This document shows positions 34,140 through 42,325 of a DNA stretch of 64,000 bases, in pieces; the first letter of the stretch is position 1; each line of letters begins with the position of its first letter. Source of the stretch: Streptomyces roseirectus (GTDB taxonomy: Bacteria; Actinomycetota; Actinomycetes; Streptomycetales; Streptomycetaceae); NCBI RefSeq assembly GCF_014489635.1, contig NZ_CP060828.1, forward strand, positions 9,474,001-9,538,000, written 5' to 3'. Position numbers and translations under genes: made by a program. Under the pieces are notes generated by a model. It did not search any database and was not told the origin of the DNA. It worked only from the letters and a program-made list of their open reading frames with translations.

Positions 34140-34766
34140 TCACCCAGCGCGGCGCACGACGAGTACGTGGTCGACGACCTCGGCCGTCTGCCCCTCCGGG
34201 CCCGTGGCGAGTCGGCGTAGTACCTCGGCGCGTTCGATCGTCCACGTTTCCGGTGTGAGGGCGATGGCGTCGGCGACCTCGTGGGGGCTGGGGTAGTGGA
34301 TGGTGGGGTCCTGGTTCCAGGACCAGGGGGCGGTCGAGCCGTGGTCGACGATGAGGAGGCGGCCGCCGGGGCGCAGGGCGTGGGCGGCGGAGCGGAGGAC
34401 GGCGGGGCGGTCGAGGGGGCGGGGGGTGTGGAGGAACTGGGCGCTGATGAGGTCGTAGGTGCCGGAGGGGAAGGCGGCGGCGAGGTCGTGCTGCACGGCG
34501 TCGACGCGGTCGCCGAGACCGCGCGCCCGCGCGAGCGAGGCGAGGCGTTCGACCGCGACGGCCGAGATGTCGACGGAGGTGACCTGCCAGCCTTCTGCGG
34601 CGAGCCAGAGCGCGTCGCCGCCCTCGCCGCATCCGAGGTCCAGGACGTCACCGGGTTCGAGGCCGGCCACGGCCTCGACGAGGCGGACGTTCGGGCGTGG
34701 ATCCTCGTTCACGGGCCGGGCGGCGTACACGTCGTTCCAGAAGGCGACGGCGTCTTGGGTACTCAT
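34140..34766 (-). CDS. Class I SAM-dependent methyltransferase
   Basis: A 208-residue methyltransferase with motif I VLDLGCGEGGDALWLAAEGW near residue 40, VDISAVAVERLASLARAR, and VQHDLAAAFPSGTYDLI. The N-terminal block FWNDVYAARPVNEDPRPN is typical of tellurite-resistance/thiol-methyltransferase-like proteins of actinobacteria. The substrate is unknown. It is a single gene, with the secreted-protein gene some 130 bases downstream on the same strand. Confidence 0.86.
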   Translation of the reverse strand: MSTQDAVAFWNDVYAARPVNEDPRPNVRLVEAVAGLEPGDVLDLGCGEGGDALWLAAEGWQVTSVDISAVAVERLASLARARGLGDRVDAVQHDLAAAFPSGTYDLISAQFLHTPRPLDRPAVLRSAAHALRPGGRLLIVDHGSTAPWSWNQDPTIHYPSPHEVADAIALTPETWTIERAEVLRRLATGPEGQTAEVVDHVLVVRRAG

Positions 34767-34861
34767 GGGACTCCTCAGGTCGAAGGGCCCTCAGTCTTGC
34801 CAGGCGCCCCGCGCCGGGGCACGGAAACTTGCGGAAACGGCAAGAATCGCGCCCCCCTGCC

Positions 34862-35260
34862 TCAGACCGGCTCGGGCAACTTCCCCAACAGGCCCTCCAC
34901 CCGCTCCCGGAGCACCAGGTACTCGTCCCACCGCCGGGGCAACGGCCCCGGCGGCCGCTCCACGACCCGCGCGGCCGTGATGCTCTGCCCCCGCAGGAAC
35001 TGCTCCCGGGTCAGATCGAGTTCGACCCCGCTGGCGAGCCGGTTCCACCAGTGGAACCCGTGCTGGACCCCGTCGAGATACACCTCGCCGACGACGAGGT
35101 CCCCGCCGAACACGTCGTTGACGATCAGAGCCGTGACGTCGCAGTGCCCCCACGCGGGGTTGGCGGGCACCCAGTCGTCCTGGTTGTCCGGCGAACATGT
35201 GTCGGCGGCCCAGGAGGCGCGAAGCGCCCTGTCGAGGTCGAGAAGGTTCCAGGTGGTCAT
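34862..35260 (-). CDS. YunG-family protein
   Basis: A 132-residue protein with the pattern of YunG-like hypothetical proteins: an initial helix with SWAADTCSPDNQDDWVPANP, then WGHCDVTALIVNDVFGGDLV, HGFHWWNRLASGVELDLTREQF. The CxPxxxxxWxxxNPxxGxCxxTA pattern is typical of this family. The function is unknown. The start at 35260 (MTTWNL) is preferred to 35290; no strong ribosome binding site is visible. Confidence 0.78.
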   Translation of the reverse strand: MTTWNLLDLDRALRASWAADTCSPDNQDDWVPANPAWGHCDVTALIVNDVFGGDLVVGEVYLDGVQHGFHWWNRLASGVELDLTREQFLRGQSITAARVVERPPGPLPRRWDEYLVLRERVEGLLGKLPEPV

Positions 35261-35323
35261 GCCGGCCAGCATCGCACCCGCCACTGACAACGCCCTCGCC
35301 TCAACGCCCCCGTCCCACCCCTC

Positions 35324-36211
35324 TCACCGCTGCCCCTCCCGGAACACCCCCGGCGTCACCCCCGTCGTCCGCGTGAAGAACTTGCCGAAGTTCGTCGGCT
35401 CACTGAACGACAGACGATGACTGATCGCCGCCACCGGCAGATCCGTATGCGCGAGCAACCGCTTGGCCTCCAGCACCACCCGAGCGTCGACAAGCTGCTT
35501 CGCCGTCTGCCCGGTGGCCCGCCGGCACGCACGGTTGAGCGTCTTGACCGAATACCCCAGCCGCGCCGCGTAGTCGTGGGCCTGGCGCAGCGTCGTGAAC
35601 GACCGCTCCAGCTCCCGCCGGAATCGCGCGTACGGCTCGTCGGGAGAGGTTCGGGGCCGCCCGTCGGGCGAGGGGAGACGCGCGACCCGCAGCAGCAGCG
35701 CGGCGAGCAGATGCCCGAGGAGTTCCCTGGAGAGGTCGGGCGCCGCCCCCGGATACGCCGCGTACTCCGCCGCGAGCCCGGCGAAGGCGTCCCGGAGGGG
35801 CCCGTGGTCCGGGGGCGCGGGCCGCCACAGCTCGGGGCCGACGACGTCGAGGCGGGCGGCCGCGGGGAGGCGGGGCGGGAAGTCGGGGGTGAACAGGACG
35901 GACGTGGCGTCGAGGTGCGCGGGGGAGCCGTCGGCGCCGGTGGGCAGCCGCTGGACCTGACCGGGCCGGATGTGCAGCAGCGTGCCCGGCCCCAGCGATG
36001 TGGGGAGGAAGTCGACCATCCCGGTGCCCGTGCCGCCGTGGACGAGGGTGAGGTGGTGGAAGTCGAGCCGGTGCACGCGCCGGAACTCGGCCCCGGACAG
36101 CCGTCCGGCGATCTCCGCGAAGGTGAGGACTTCCATCCGCAACCCCGGACGCGTCGGGTTGCGGTACCCGCGCTCGACCACCGGAGGTTGTCCCGTTTCG
36201 ACCATGGCCAT
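35324..36211 (-). CDS. AraC-family transcriptional regulator
   Basis: A 295-residue activator with an N-terminal cupin-like sensing domain (FHHLTLVHGGTGTGMVDF, GPGTLLHIRPGQVQRL) and a C-terminal AraC HTH domain (LGYSVKTLNRACRRATGQTA, LLAHTDLPVAAISHRLSFSE, FGKFFTRTTGVTPGVFR). Divergent from the NTF2-like gene at 36289 (77-base gap), which is a likely target. The ligand is not known. Confidence 0.9.
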   Translation of the reverse strand: MAMVETGQPPVVERGYRNPTRPGLRMEVLTFAEIAGRLSGAEFRRVHRLDFHHLTLVHGGTGTGMVDFLPTSLGPGTLLHIRPGQVQRLPTGADGSPAHLDATSVLFTPDFPPRLPAAARLDVVGPELWRPAPPDHGPLRDAFAGLAAEYAAYPGAAPDLSRELLGHLLAALLLRVARLPSPDGRPRTSPDEPYARFRRELERSFTTLRQAHDYAARLGYSVKTLNRACRRATGQTAKQLVDARVVLEAKRLLAHTDLPVAAISHRLSFSEPTNFGKFFTRTTGVTPGVFREGQR

Positions 36212-36288
36212 GCCTGACTCTACCGTGCGCGCGGGAGGAAACGCGGCGAGAGTGGAGGGGCAAGGAAAACCCAGACAGGAGAGGTGCC

Positions 36289-37047
36289 ATGGGCAACAAG
36301 GAGATCGTTCTGAACGCGGCGGGGGAGCTGTTCGGGGACCGGGACCCGAGCGCGGTGGACCGCTGGGTGGCCGCTGACTACCGTCAGCACAGCAGCCTCG
36401 CGGCGGACGGCCCCGAGCCGCTGCGCAAGCTCGTCGCCGGGCTGTCGCAGGAGTTCCGCTACGAGGGCGCGCGCGTGATCGCCGACGGCGACCTCGTCGC
36501 CCTGCACGGCACCTACCACGGCTTCGGCCCCGAACCGCTGGTCGCCTTCGACCTGTTCCGGGTGGACGCGGACGGCAGGCTCGCCGAGCACTGGGACGCC
36601 CTCACGCCCCTCGTCCGCGACACCGCCTCCGGGCGCACCCAGACCGACGGCCCGGCGGCCCCGGCCGACCTCGACCGCACCGAGGCCAACCGCGCGCTGG
36701 TCGTCGAGTTCGCCGAGAAGGTCCTCAAGGGCGCCGACTACTCCGTCCTGACCGACTACATCTCCACCGAGACCTACCACCAGCACAACCCCGAGGCCGC
36801 CGACGGCCTCGACGGCTTCGGCGCCGCCGCCGCGCGGTGGGCAGGGCAGGGCAAGAACCTGGTCTACCGGCAGGTCCACAAGGTCGTCGCCGAGGGCGAT
36901 CTCGTACTGCTCCAGTCCGAGGGCGAGTTCGGCGTCCCGGTGGCCTACTGGGACCTCTTCCGGGTCGCCGACGGAAAGATCGTCGAACACTGGGACGTCA
37001 TCGCCCCCGTCCCGTCCGAACTGCCCCACGGCAACGGGCTGTTCTGA
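36289..37047 (+). CDS. Tandem SnoaL/NTF2-like protein
   Basis: A 252-residue protein with two SnoaL-like halves: residues 1-115 (NAAGELFGDRDPSAVDRWVA, HGTYHGFGPEPLVAFDLFRV, LAEHWDALTPL) and 130-250 (KVLKGADYSVLTDYISTETY, VAYWDLFRVADGKIVEHWDV). Both halves keep the Y-x-Q-H motif (YRQHSS, YHQHNP) found in predicted SnoaL-like aldol-condensation-type enzymes. The AGGAG site sets the ATG. Divergent AraC-type regulator; the role is unknown. Confidence 0.85.
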   Translation: MGNKEIVLNAAGELFGDRDPSAVDRWVAADYRQHSSLAADGPEPLRKLVAGLSQEFRYEGARVIADGDLVALHGTYHGFGPEPLVAFDLFRVDADGRLAEHWDALTPLVRDTASGRTQTDGPAAPADLDRTEANRALVVEFAEKVLKGADYSVLTDYISTETYHQHNPEAADGLDGFGAAAARWAGQGKNLVYRQVHKVVAEGDLVLLQSEGEFGVPVAYWDLFRVADGKIVEHWDVIAPVPSELPHGNGLF

Positions 37048-37506
37048 CGTGGACGACGGGGCCGGCACACCGACTCGCGCCGTGTTGACGTCCGGCAGCG
37101 GATTGCCGCCGGACGGTGTGCGGCGCCCCCGCCCGCTGACCAGGCGTCGAGCCTTCGCCGCTCGGGGACGCGCGGTGTGACGTGGCGTCGCGGGCCGGAA
37201 CCTCGGCCGAGAAGCGTGGCGTGCTTCCGCGAATTCCCGCGAAGAATTCCGGGGAACCCTGAACGCGCCCGCAGGCGCGACAGCGGACGCGGCCGCCGGC
37301 GCCCGCCGGGAAGCCGCGCAGGCGGAGCGCCACCGCGGGACTCACCGCACTGGCCACGCACGCGGCCTCGGCGGCCCTGGCGGTCCTGCCGGCGGGCACC
37401 GCACAGGCCGGACCGCTGCGGAGCACTCCGAACCGGTGATCGGATTCCGCCTCGGCGCGGATCACGCGGTATGTGAGAACTCAAGCAGTTCCCCTACGAT
37501 CCCCGC
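37048..37506. other. Gap with possible relic of a secreted protein and the P450 promoter
   Basis: No full gene is seen. Around 37316-37437 an open + frame gives a signal-like stretch (SATAGLTALATHAASAALAV, LPAGTAQAGPL) that stops at once, perhaps a decayed exported protein. At the right end, TACGAT (37495-37500) sits six bases before the P450 ATG, a leaderless -10 box. Confidence 0.45.
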
Positions 37507-38694
37507 ATGACCCCCACCACCCCGCCGCCGCTGCCCACCGCGCGCCCCCTCCTCGACCCCGCCGCCGAGTACCGCAGCTGGATCACGGAACGGCCGTTAG
37601 GCCGGATCACCCTCTGGGGCGACCTGCACCCCTGGCTGGTCACCCGGCACGACGACGCCCGCGCCGTCCTCAGCGACCCCCGGTTCAGCTCCGAGAACGT
37701 CCGGCCCGGCTTCCCCGGCCTCCAGCCGACGACCCCGCCGCGCACCCCCGGCCAGCTGTTCGCGATGGACCCGCCCGACCACACGCGCCTGCGCCGCATG
37801 CTGATCCCCGAGTTCACCTTCCGCCGCGTCGAACAACTGCGCCCGGCCATCGGGAAGATCACCGCAGACCTCCTCGACGGCCTGGAAGCGCGGGGGAGTT
37901 CCGCCGACCTCGTCGAGCACTTCACCCTGCCGCTCCCGCTCCTGGTCATCTGCGAACTCCTCGGAGTGCCCTACTCCGACCGGAAGTTCATCCACCGGCA
38001 GGCGGCGGCCTTCGCGACCGTCTCCGCCGGACCCGAGGCGATGCGCGCCGGCTGGGGCGCCCTCTTCGGCTACCTCCAGGAACTGCTGGCGGCCAAGTCC
38101 CGCGACCCCGCCGACGACCTGCTGAGCCGCCTCGCCACCGAGCGCGTCGCCACCGGCGAGGCCACCGCCGCCGAGGCCGCCGGCCTCCTCGTCCAGGTCC
38201 TGATCGCCGGACACGAGACGACGGCCAGCATGCTGTCGCTCGGCACGATCGCCCTCCTGCGCCACCCCGGGCAACTGGCCGCGCTGCGCGCAGACGACAC
38301 CCTCGTCCCGGGCGCCGTCGAGGAACTGCTGCGCTACCTCACCATCGTCCACATCGGCATGCGCCGCGTCGCCACCGAGGACGTCGAGGTCGGCGGGGTC
38401 ACCATCCGCGCGGGGGACGGCGTCGTCGTCGCGCTCCAGGCGGCCAACCGCGACCCGGCCGTCTTCGCCTACCCCGACACCCTCGACGTCACCCGCGCCG
38501 CCGACCGCCACCTCGCGTTCGGGCACGGCCCGCACCACTGCCTCGGCCAGTCGCTGGCCCGCGCGGAACTCCAGACCGCCCTGCCGATGCTCTTCGCGCG
38601 CTTCCCGGCGCTGCGCCTGGCGAAGGAACCGGAGGAGTTCGCCTTCACCGGACGCGCGGTCCACGGGGTGGAGAAGCTGCCCGTCACCTGGTGA
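37507..38694 (+). CDS. Cytochrome P450
   Basis: A 395-residue soluble bacterial P450. Landmarks are I-helix AGHETTAS (from residue 234), E-x-x-R at Glu273-Arg276 (EELLRY) and heme loop FGHGPHHCLGQSLARAE with the axial Cys345. It inserts oxygen into a small hydrophobic substrate using electrons from a ferredoxin. No ferredoxin gene is adjacent. CYP105/107-like in appearance; the exact family needs comparison. The transcript is probably leaderless: TACGAT lies exactly six bases before the ATG and no ribosome binding site is present. Confidence 0.92.
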   Translation: MTPTTPPPLPTARPLLDPAAEYRSWITERPLGRITLWGDLHPWLVTRHDDARAVLSDPRFSSENVRPGFPGLQPTTPPRTPGQLFAMDPPDHTRLRRMLIPEFTFRRVEQLRPAIGKITADLLDGLEARGSSADLVEHFTLPLPLLVICELLGVPYSDRKFIHRQAAAFATVSAGPEAMRAGWGALFGYLQELLAAKSRDPADDLLSRLATERVATGEATAAEAAGLLVQVLIAGHETTASMLSLGTIALLRHPGQLAALRADDTLVPGAVEELLRYLTIVHIGMRRVATEDVEVGGVTIRAGDGVVVALQAANRDPAVFAYPDTLDVTRAADRHLAFGHGPHHCLGQSLARAELQTALPMLFARFPALRLAKEPEEFAFTGRAVHGVEKLPVTW

Positions 38695-38781
38695 CGTCGT
38701 CAACACCCCTGCGGCGAGGATGAATTGACGGTGCGAGAGTGTTGTCCTCGCAGCACACCCGACAAGAGAGGACTCCCCACC

Positions 38782-39189
38782 ATGGCAGCCGAACTCTCCG
38801 ACGAACTGAAGGCGTACCTCGACGACTCCAAGGTCTTCGCGACCGTGGCGACCCTCGCGGCCGACGGACGCCCCCACCTCACCGTCGTCTGGATCAAGCG
38901 TGACGGGAACGACCTGGTGTTCTCGACGACCGTCGACCGCGCCCAGGGCCGCAACATCGCCCGCGACCCGCGCGTGACCGTCATGGTCAACCCGCCCGAG
39001 AACCCCTACACCTACGCCGAGATCCGCGGCACCGCCACCCTCACCCCCGACCCCGACAAGGACCTGGTCGCCGAACTCTCCCTCAAGTACACCGGCCAAG
39101 ACTACGCCACCTTCAACCCGGCGTCGAAGAACGACGGCGACCGCGTCATCGTCCGGGTGACCCCGGACAAGGTCACCGGCCGCCTCTAG
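38782..39189 (+). CDS. PPOX-class F420-dependent (or FMN) enzyme
   Basis: A 135-residue split-barrel protein: FATVATLAADGRPHLTVVWI, DLVFSTTVDRAQGRNIARDP, VTVMVNPPENPYTYAEIRGT. This is the pattern of small PPOX-class F420-dependent reductases of actinobacteria. They reduce quinones, nitro compounds or biliverdin-like substrates. The ATG at 38782 follows GAGAGGA. It lies 87 bases after the P450 gene on the same strand and might be co-transcribed, but it has its own ribosome site. Confidence 0.87.
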   Translation: MAAELSDELKAYLDDSKVFATVATLAADGRPHLTVVWIKRDGNDLVFSTTVDRAQGRNIARDPRVTVMVNPPENPYTYAEIRGTATLTPDPDKDLVAELSLKYTGQDYATFNPASKNDGDRVIVRVTPDKVTGRL

Positions 39190-39196
39190 GCCCTGC

Positions 39197-39499
39197 TCAC
39201 CCGGCCAGTGACCGGGCCGACGCCTGCGCCTGGGCCGCCTCGTCGAGGGCACCGGCCCGGGTGAAGGCGTCGCCGGCCTGGAATTGACTTCCGCTCCCTG
39301 GTCTAAAGGCCGGGGATTCCGTGCCCTCGCCCAGTTCCGCGAGCGCGACCTCCCAGGGCGAGTCCGAGAGCCCGCCGCGCTCGACCCGGGTGCCGTCCGC
39401 GAGGACCAGTTCCTCCGTGACCGTCAGGTAGGCGCGTACGGCCTCGTACTCCGCCGGGAGCGCCGTCAGGACGAGAGCGGTGGGTGAGGGCACGGTCAC
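39197..39499 (-). pseudogene. Truncated nucleoside-phosphorylase-like gene with an IS end inside
   Basis: From 39499 (GTG) the frame reads VPSPTALVLTALPAEYEAVR then TRVERGGLSDSPWEVALAEL and GEGTESPA, the start of actinobacterial nucleoside phosphorylase-like (effector-type) proteins. The frame then enters 40 bases that look like an IS200/IS605 right end (39281-39320). It finally reads AFTRAGALDEAAQAQASARS before stopping, which looks like a TPR tail. The catalytic phosphorylase middle is missing, so the 100-residue frame is a chimera. Confidence 0.6.
39281..39320 (-). mobile_element. Solo right end of an IS200/IS605-type element (scar)
   Basis: On the minus strand: GGAATCCCCGGCC-TTTAG-ACCAGGG, then AGCGGAAGTCAA. 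Right ends of TnpB-bearing IS200/IS605 elements typically read GAATCCC, an imperfect hairpin with TTTAG loop, and end in TCAA. No tnpA/tnpB or left end remains. It sits exactly where the host gene loses its middle part. Confidence 0.55.
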
Positions 39500-39543
39500 A
39501 AGGTACCGCCAAGTCCACGGTGGGGAAGCGGTGTTGGGGGAGG

Positions 39544-39990
39544 TCAGGGCAGCTTGTGGACGATGGTGTCCTCGGGGGCGAGACGGCGGCCGTCGGCGGC
39601 ACGCACCTCCAGCGGGCGCGGGGGTCGGCCGTCCTGGCGGTCCAGGAGCCGCGAGTGGGGTTCGTCCGGCGCGAAGAAGTGCTCCTCGCCCCACTGGCGC
39701 AGGGCGACGACGACCGGGAAGAGGGCCTTGCCCCGGGGGGTGAGGACGTACTCGTGGTAGGCGCTGCCGTCCGAGGCGGGGACGGTGTCGAGGATGCCGG
39801 CGGCGACGAGCGCGCGCAGGCGGGCGCTGAGGATGTTCTTCGCGACGCCGAGCCCGCGCTGGAACTCGCCGAAGCGCCGACTGCCGTCGAAGGCGTCGCG
39901 GACGATCAGCAGGGACCACCAGTCGCCGATGGCGTCCACGGACCGGGCGACGGGGCAGTCGCTGTCGTCGAAGCGGGTTCTGGTGACCAT
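39544..39990 (-). CDS. HxlR-family transcriptional regulator
   Basis: A 148-residue HxlR protein: CPVARSVDAIGDWWSLLIVR with the redox-type Cys near residue 12, RRFGEFQRGLGVAKNILSAR, LVAAGILDTVPASDGSAYHE and a C-terminal extension. It is divergent from an MFS exporter gene at 40085, and the shared region contains GTTGCAAC and TGCAACCAC repeats, so it likely represses the exporter and itself. The drug or electrophile sensed is unknown. Confidence 0.9.
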   Translation of the reverse strand: MVTRTRFDDSDCPVARSVDAIGDWWSLLIVRDAFDGSRRFGEFQRGLGVAKNILSARLRALVAAGILDTVPASDGSAYHEYVLTPRGKALFPVVVALRQWGEEHFFAPDEPHSRLLDRQDGRPPRPLEVRAADGRRLAPEDTIVHKLP

Positions 39991-40011
39991 GGCGGGCCTC
40001 TCGCGTCCGAG

Positions 40012-40072
40012 GGTGGTTGCAACATGCTACCGGATCGGGCTACGGTCGCCGTCCGGTATCAAGATGCAACCA
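40012..40072. promoter_or_regulatory. Divergent promoter region of the HxlR/MFS pair
   Basis: GTGGTTGCA at 40012-40020 and TGCAACCAC at 40064-40072 are perfect inverted arms; the first is also part of the palindrome GTTGCAAC (40016-40023). A promoter-like pair for the MFS gene is TTGCAA (40017-40022) and TACGGT (40041-40046), spaced 18 bases. The half-site GTTGC is the same as in the operators of the other HxlR gene at 9776. Confidence 0.55.
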
Positions 40073-40084
40073 CTTGGAGGGCTG

Positions 40085-41272
40085 ATGTCCGACAGCGGGG
40101 GAGCCCTGCCCCGTCGCGTCGTCCCGCTGTTCGCCGTCGCCTGCGGGGCGGCCGTCGCCAACGTCTACTTCTCCCAGCCCCTGCTCGTGACCATCGGCGA
40201 CGACCTCGCGATGAGCCCGGCGTTGGTCGGCGCCGTCGTCACCCTCACCCAGGCCGGCTACGGGCTCGGGCTGTTCTTCCTGGTCCCGCTCGGTGACGTC
40301 GTCGAGCGCAGGCTGCTCGTCGTGGCTCAACTCGCCCTGCTCGTCGTCGCGTTGGCGCTGGTCGCCACGGCGCGTACGGCGGCGGTGCTGCTCGCCGGGA
40401 TGGCCGCGACGGGGCTGCTCGCGGTCGTCACGCAGACGCTGGTCGCCTTCGCGGCGTCACTGGCCCCGGCGGAGCGGCGCGGGCGGGTCGTCGGGCTGGT
40501 CACCAGCGGGGTCGTCGTCGGGATCCTGCTCGCCCGCACGGTGTCCGGCGTGCTGGCCGACCTCGCGGGGTGGCGCTCGGTGTACGCCGTGTCCGCCGCG
40601 CTGACGGCCGTCCTCGCGGTCGTCCTGCACCGGGTCCTGCCGCGCGGCCGGGCCGGTTCGTCGCTGCGGTACGGGCGGCTCCTGCGCTCCACGGTCAGCC
40701 TCTTCGCGCGTGATCAACTCCTGCGTGTGCGGGGGCTGTTCGGGCTGCTGGTGTTCGCCGCGTTCTCCACGCTCTGGAGCAGCGTCGCCCTCCCGCTCAG
40801 CTCGCTGCCGCACAGCGCGGTCGGGGCGCTCGGGCTGGTGGGTGTCGTGGGGGCGTTGGCCGCGGGCGTCGCGGGGCGGCTGAACGACCGTGGCCTGTCG
40901 CGGCGGACCACCGGTGTCTCCCTCGCCCTCCTCGCCGTCTCCTGGCTGCCGCTGGCGTGGACGCCCCGTTCGCTGTGGGCGCTGATCGCCGGTGTCCTGC
41001 TCCTCGACCTCGCCGTCCAAGCGGTCCACGTCACCAACCAGACCCTCATCCACGCCCGGCACCCGGACGCCGGGAGCCGGGTGATCGGGGGGTACATGAT
41101 GTTCTACGCGGTCGGCAGCGGGGCCGGGGCTCTCGCGGCCACCTCGTTGTACGCGGCGGCGGGGTGGGGCGCGGTGTGTGTGCTGGGTGCGGGGTTCAGT
41201 TGTCTGGGGCTGGGGTTGTGGGTGCTCGAACCCCGGTGGGCGGCCGACAGGGCCGAGGCCGTGCGTCAGTGA
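40085..41272 (+). CDS. MFS transporter, drug-export type (12 helices)
   Basis: A 395-residue MFS protein. Helix 1 carries ANVYFSQPLLVTIGDDLAMS, the loop 2-3 motif is PLGDVVERRLLVV, and helix 5 shows GVVVGILLARTVSGVLADLA (motif C-like, typical of drug antiporters). The group resembles YgaY/arabinose-efflux-type exporters. Divergent HxlR gene; probably inducible efflux of a toxic compound. Its stop is directly adjacent to the convergent carrier gene's stop (41270-41272 and 41273-41275), with no intergenic base. Confidence 0.9.
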   Translation: MSDSGGALPRRVVPLFAVACGAAVANVYFSQPLLVTIGDDLAMSPALVGAVVTLTQAGYGLGLFFLVPLGDVVERRLLVVAQLALLVVALALVATARTAAVLLAGMAATGLLAVVTQTLVAFAASLAPAERRGRVVGLVTSGVVVGILLARTVSGVLADLAGWRSVYAVSAALTAVLAVVLHRVLPRGRAGSSLRYGRLLRSTVSLFARDQLLRVRGLFGLLVFAAFSTLWSSVALPLSSLPHSAVGALGLVGVVGALAAGVAGRLNDRGLSRRTTGVSLALLAVSWLPLAWTPRSLWALIAGVLLLDLAVQAVHVTNQTLIHARHPDAGSRVIGGYMMFYAVGSGAGALAATSLYAAAGWGAVCVLGAGFSCLGLGLWVLEPRWAADRAEAVRQ

Positions 41273-42247
41273 TCAGTACGGCACCAGCCGGGGAACCACC
41301 CGCACGTACACCACCATCCCCACCACCTCCACCAGCGTCTGCGTCACCACCGCCACCGACGCGGCGGCCAGGGAGTCGGGCAGCGCCAGGGCCAGCGGCA
41401 GAACGACCAGGGAGTTACGGGTCGCCCCCGAGAAGACGATCGCCCGCCCGTCCCGCGCACCGAGCCGGAACACCCGGACGATCCCCAGAGCGGCGAACGG
41501 CATGACGACCAGGAAGCCGACGTACACCGGCACCACCCGCACGATGCCCCCGAAACCCCCCTCCAACGCGGGCACCTGGGAGGCGACGACGGTGAGGAGG
41601 ACGGCGGTCATGAGCGGCACCATCGCCGTACTCGCGGCATGCGAGACGCGCCGCCCCGCCGCGCGCCGCGCCGCCCACGCCTGCGTCAGCCAGGCCAGCG
41701 TCAGCGGGACGGCGATCAGGACGACGAACGCCTCGACGAACGGGCCCGCCTCGACGACGTCCGCGAGGTCCGCTCCCATGAACAGGTACAAGTACCCCGG
41801 CAGCAGCGCCAGTTGCGCGAGGAGCAGCAACGGCGTGGCCGCCAGGAGCCGTTCGCTGCTGCCGCCCGCGAGCCCGCTGAAGACGATGACGTAGTCGACG
41901 CAGGGCGCCAGCAGCACCAGCAGGACACCGAGCCGGACGGCGCGCTCGCCGGGCAGGAACACGGAGAGCGCGGCGACGACCAGGGGGACGGCGACGAAGT
42001 TGACGACCAGCGCGGCCCCCAGGAACCGCCCCGCCCGCGCCGAGCGGACCAGTTCGGCGGCGGGCACCTGGAGGAAGGTCACGTACAGCAGCGCGGCCAG
42101 CGCGGGGCTGATCGCGTGCTCCAGCACGGGCCCCGCGCCGGGCGCGACGAGGCCCAGCAGCCCGCCGGAGGCCAGCGCGGCGACGTAGAGGGCGACTTGG
42201 TGCCGTTCCATGCCCGCGACCAGGCCGGAGGGTGGGGGCGAGGGCAA
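41273..42247 (-). CDS. Bile acid:sodium symporter / ACR3-like transporter
   Basis: A 324-residue membrane protein with ten hydrophobic segments. Family blocks are LVVNFVAVPLVVAALSVFLP, APCVDYVIVFSGLAGGSSER and GATRNSLVVLPLALALP, as in arsenite-efflux ACR3-type proteins and bile acid:sodium symporters. ACR3 proteins have a conserved Cys in the helix 4 region; here Cys is present in APCVDYV. No arsR or arsC gene lies nearby. The first Met may be the internal one at residue 13 (MERHQVALY). It may export arsenite or transport an organic anion. Confidence 0.85.
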   Translation of the reverse strand: MPSPPPSGLVAGMERHQVALYVAALASGGLLGLVAPGAGPVLEHAISPALAALLYVTFLQVPAAELVRSARAGRFLGAALVVNFVAVPLVVAALSVFLPGERAVRLGVLLVLLAPCVDYVIVFSGLAGGSSERLLAATPLLLLAQLALLPGYLYLFMGADLADVVEAGPFVEAFVVLIAVPLTLAWLTQAWAARRAAGRRVSHAASTAMVPLMTAVLLTVVASQVPALEGGFGGIVRVVPVYVGFLVVMPFAALGIVRVFRLGARDGRAIVFSGATRNSLVVLPLALALPDSLAAASVAVVTQTLVEVVGMVVYVRVVPRLVPY

Positions 42248-42325
42248 CGGGCGTACTCCTGTGAGGGGCGAGCGGAGGGCGGTGCTGCCACCGTACCCGC
42301 CCCCCGCCCGTCGGCCGTGCTCGAA

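Noticed and set aside
37316..37437. Signal-peptide-like stretch before the P450 gene
   Set aside because: Stops right after the signal-like part, so at best a relic; not enough to call a gene.
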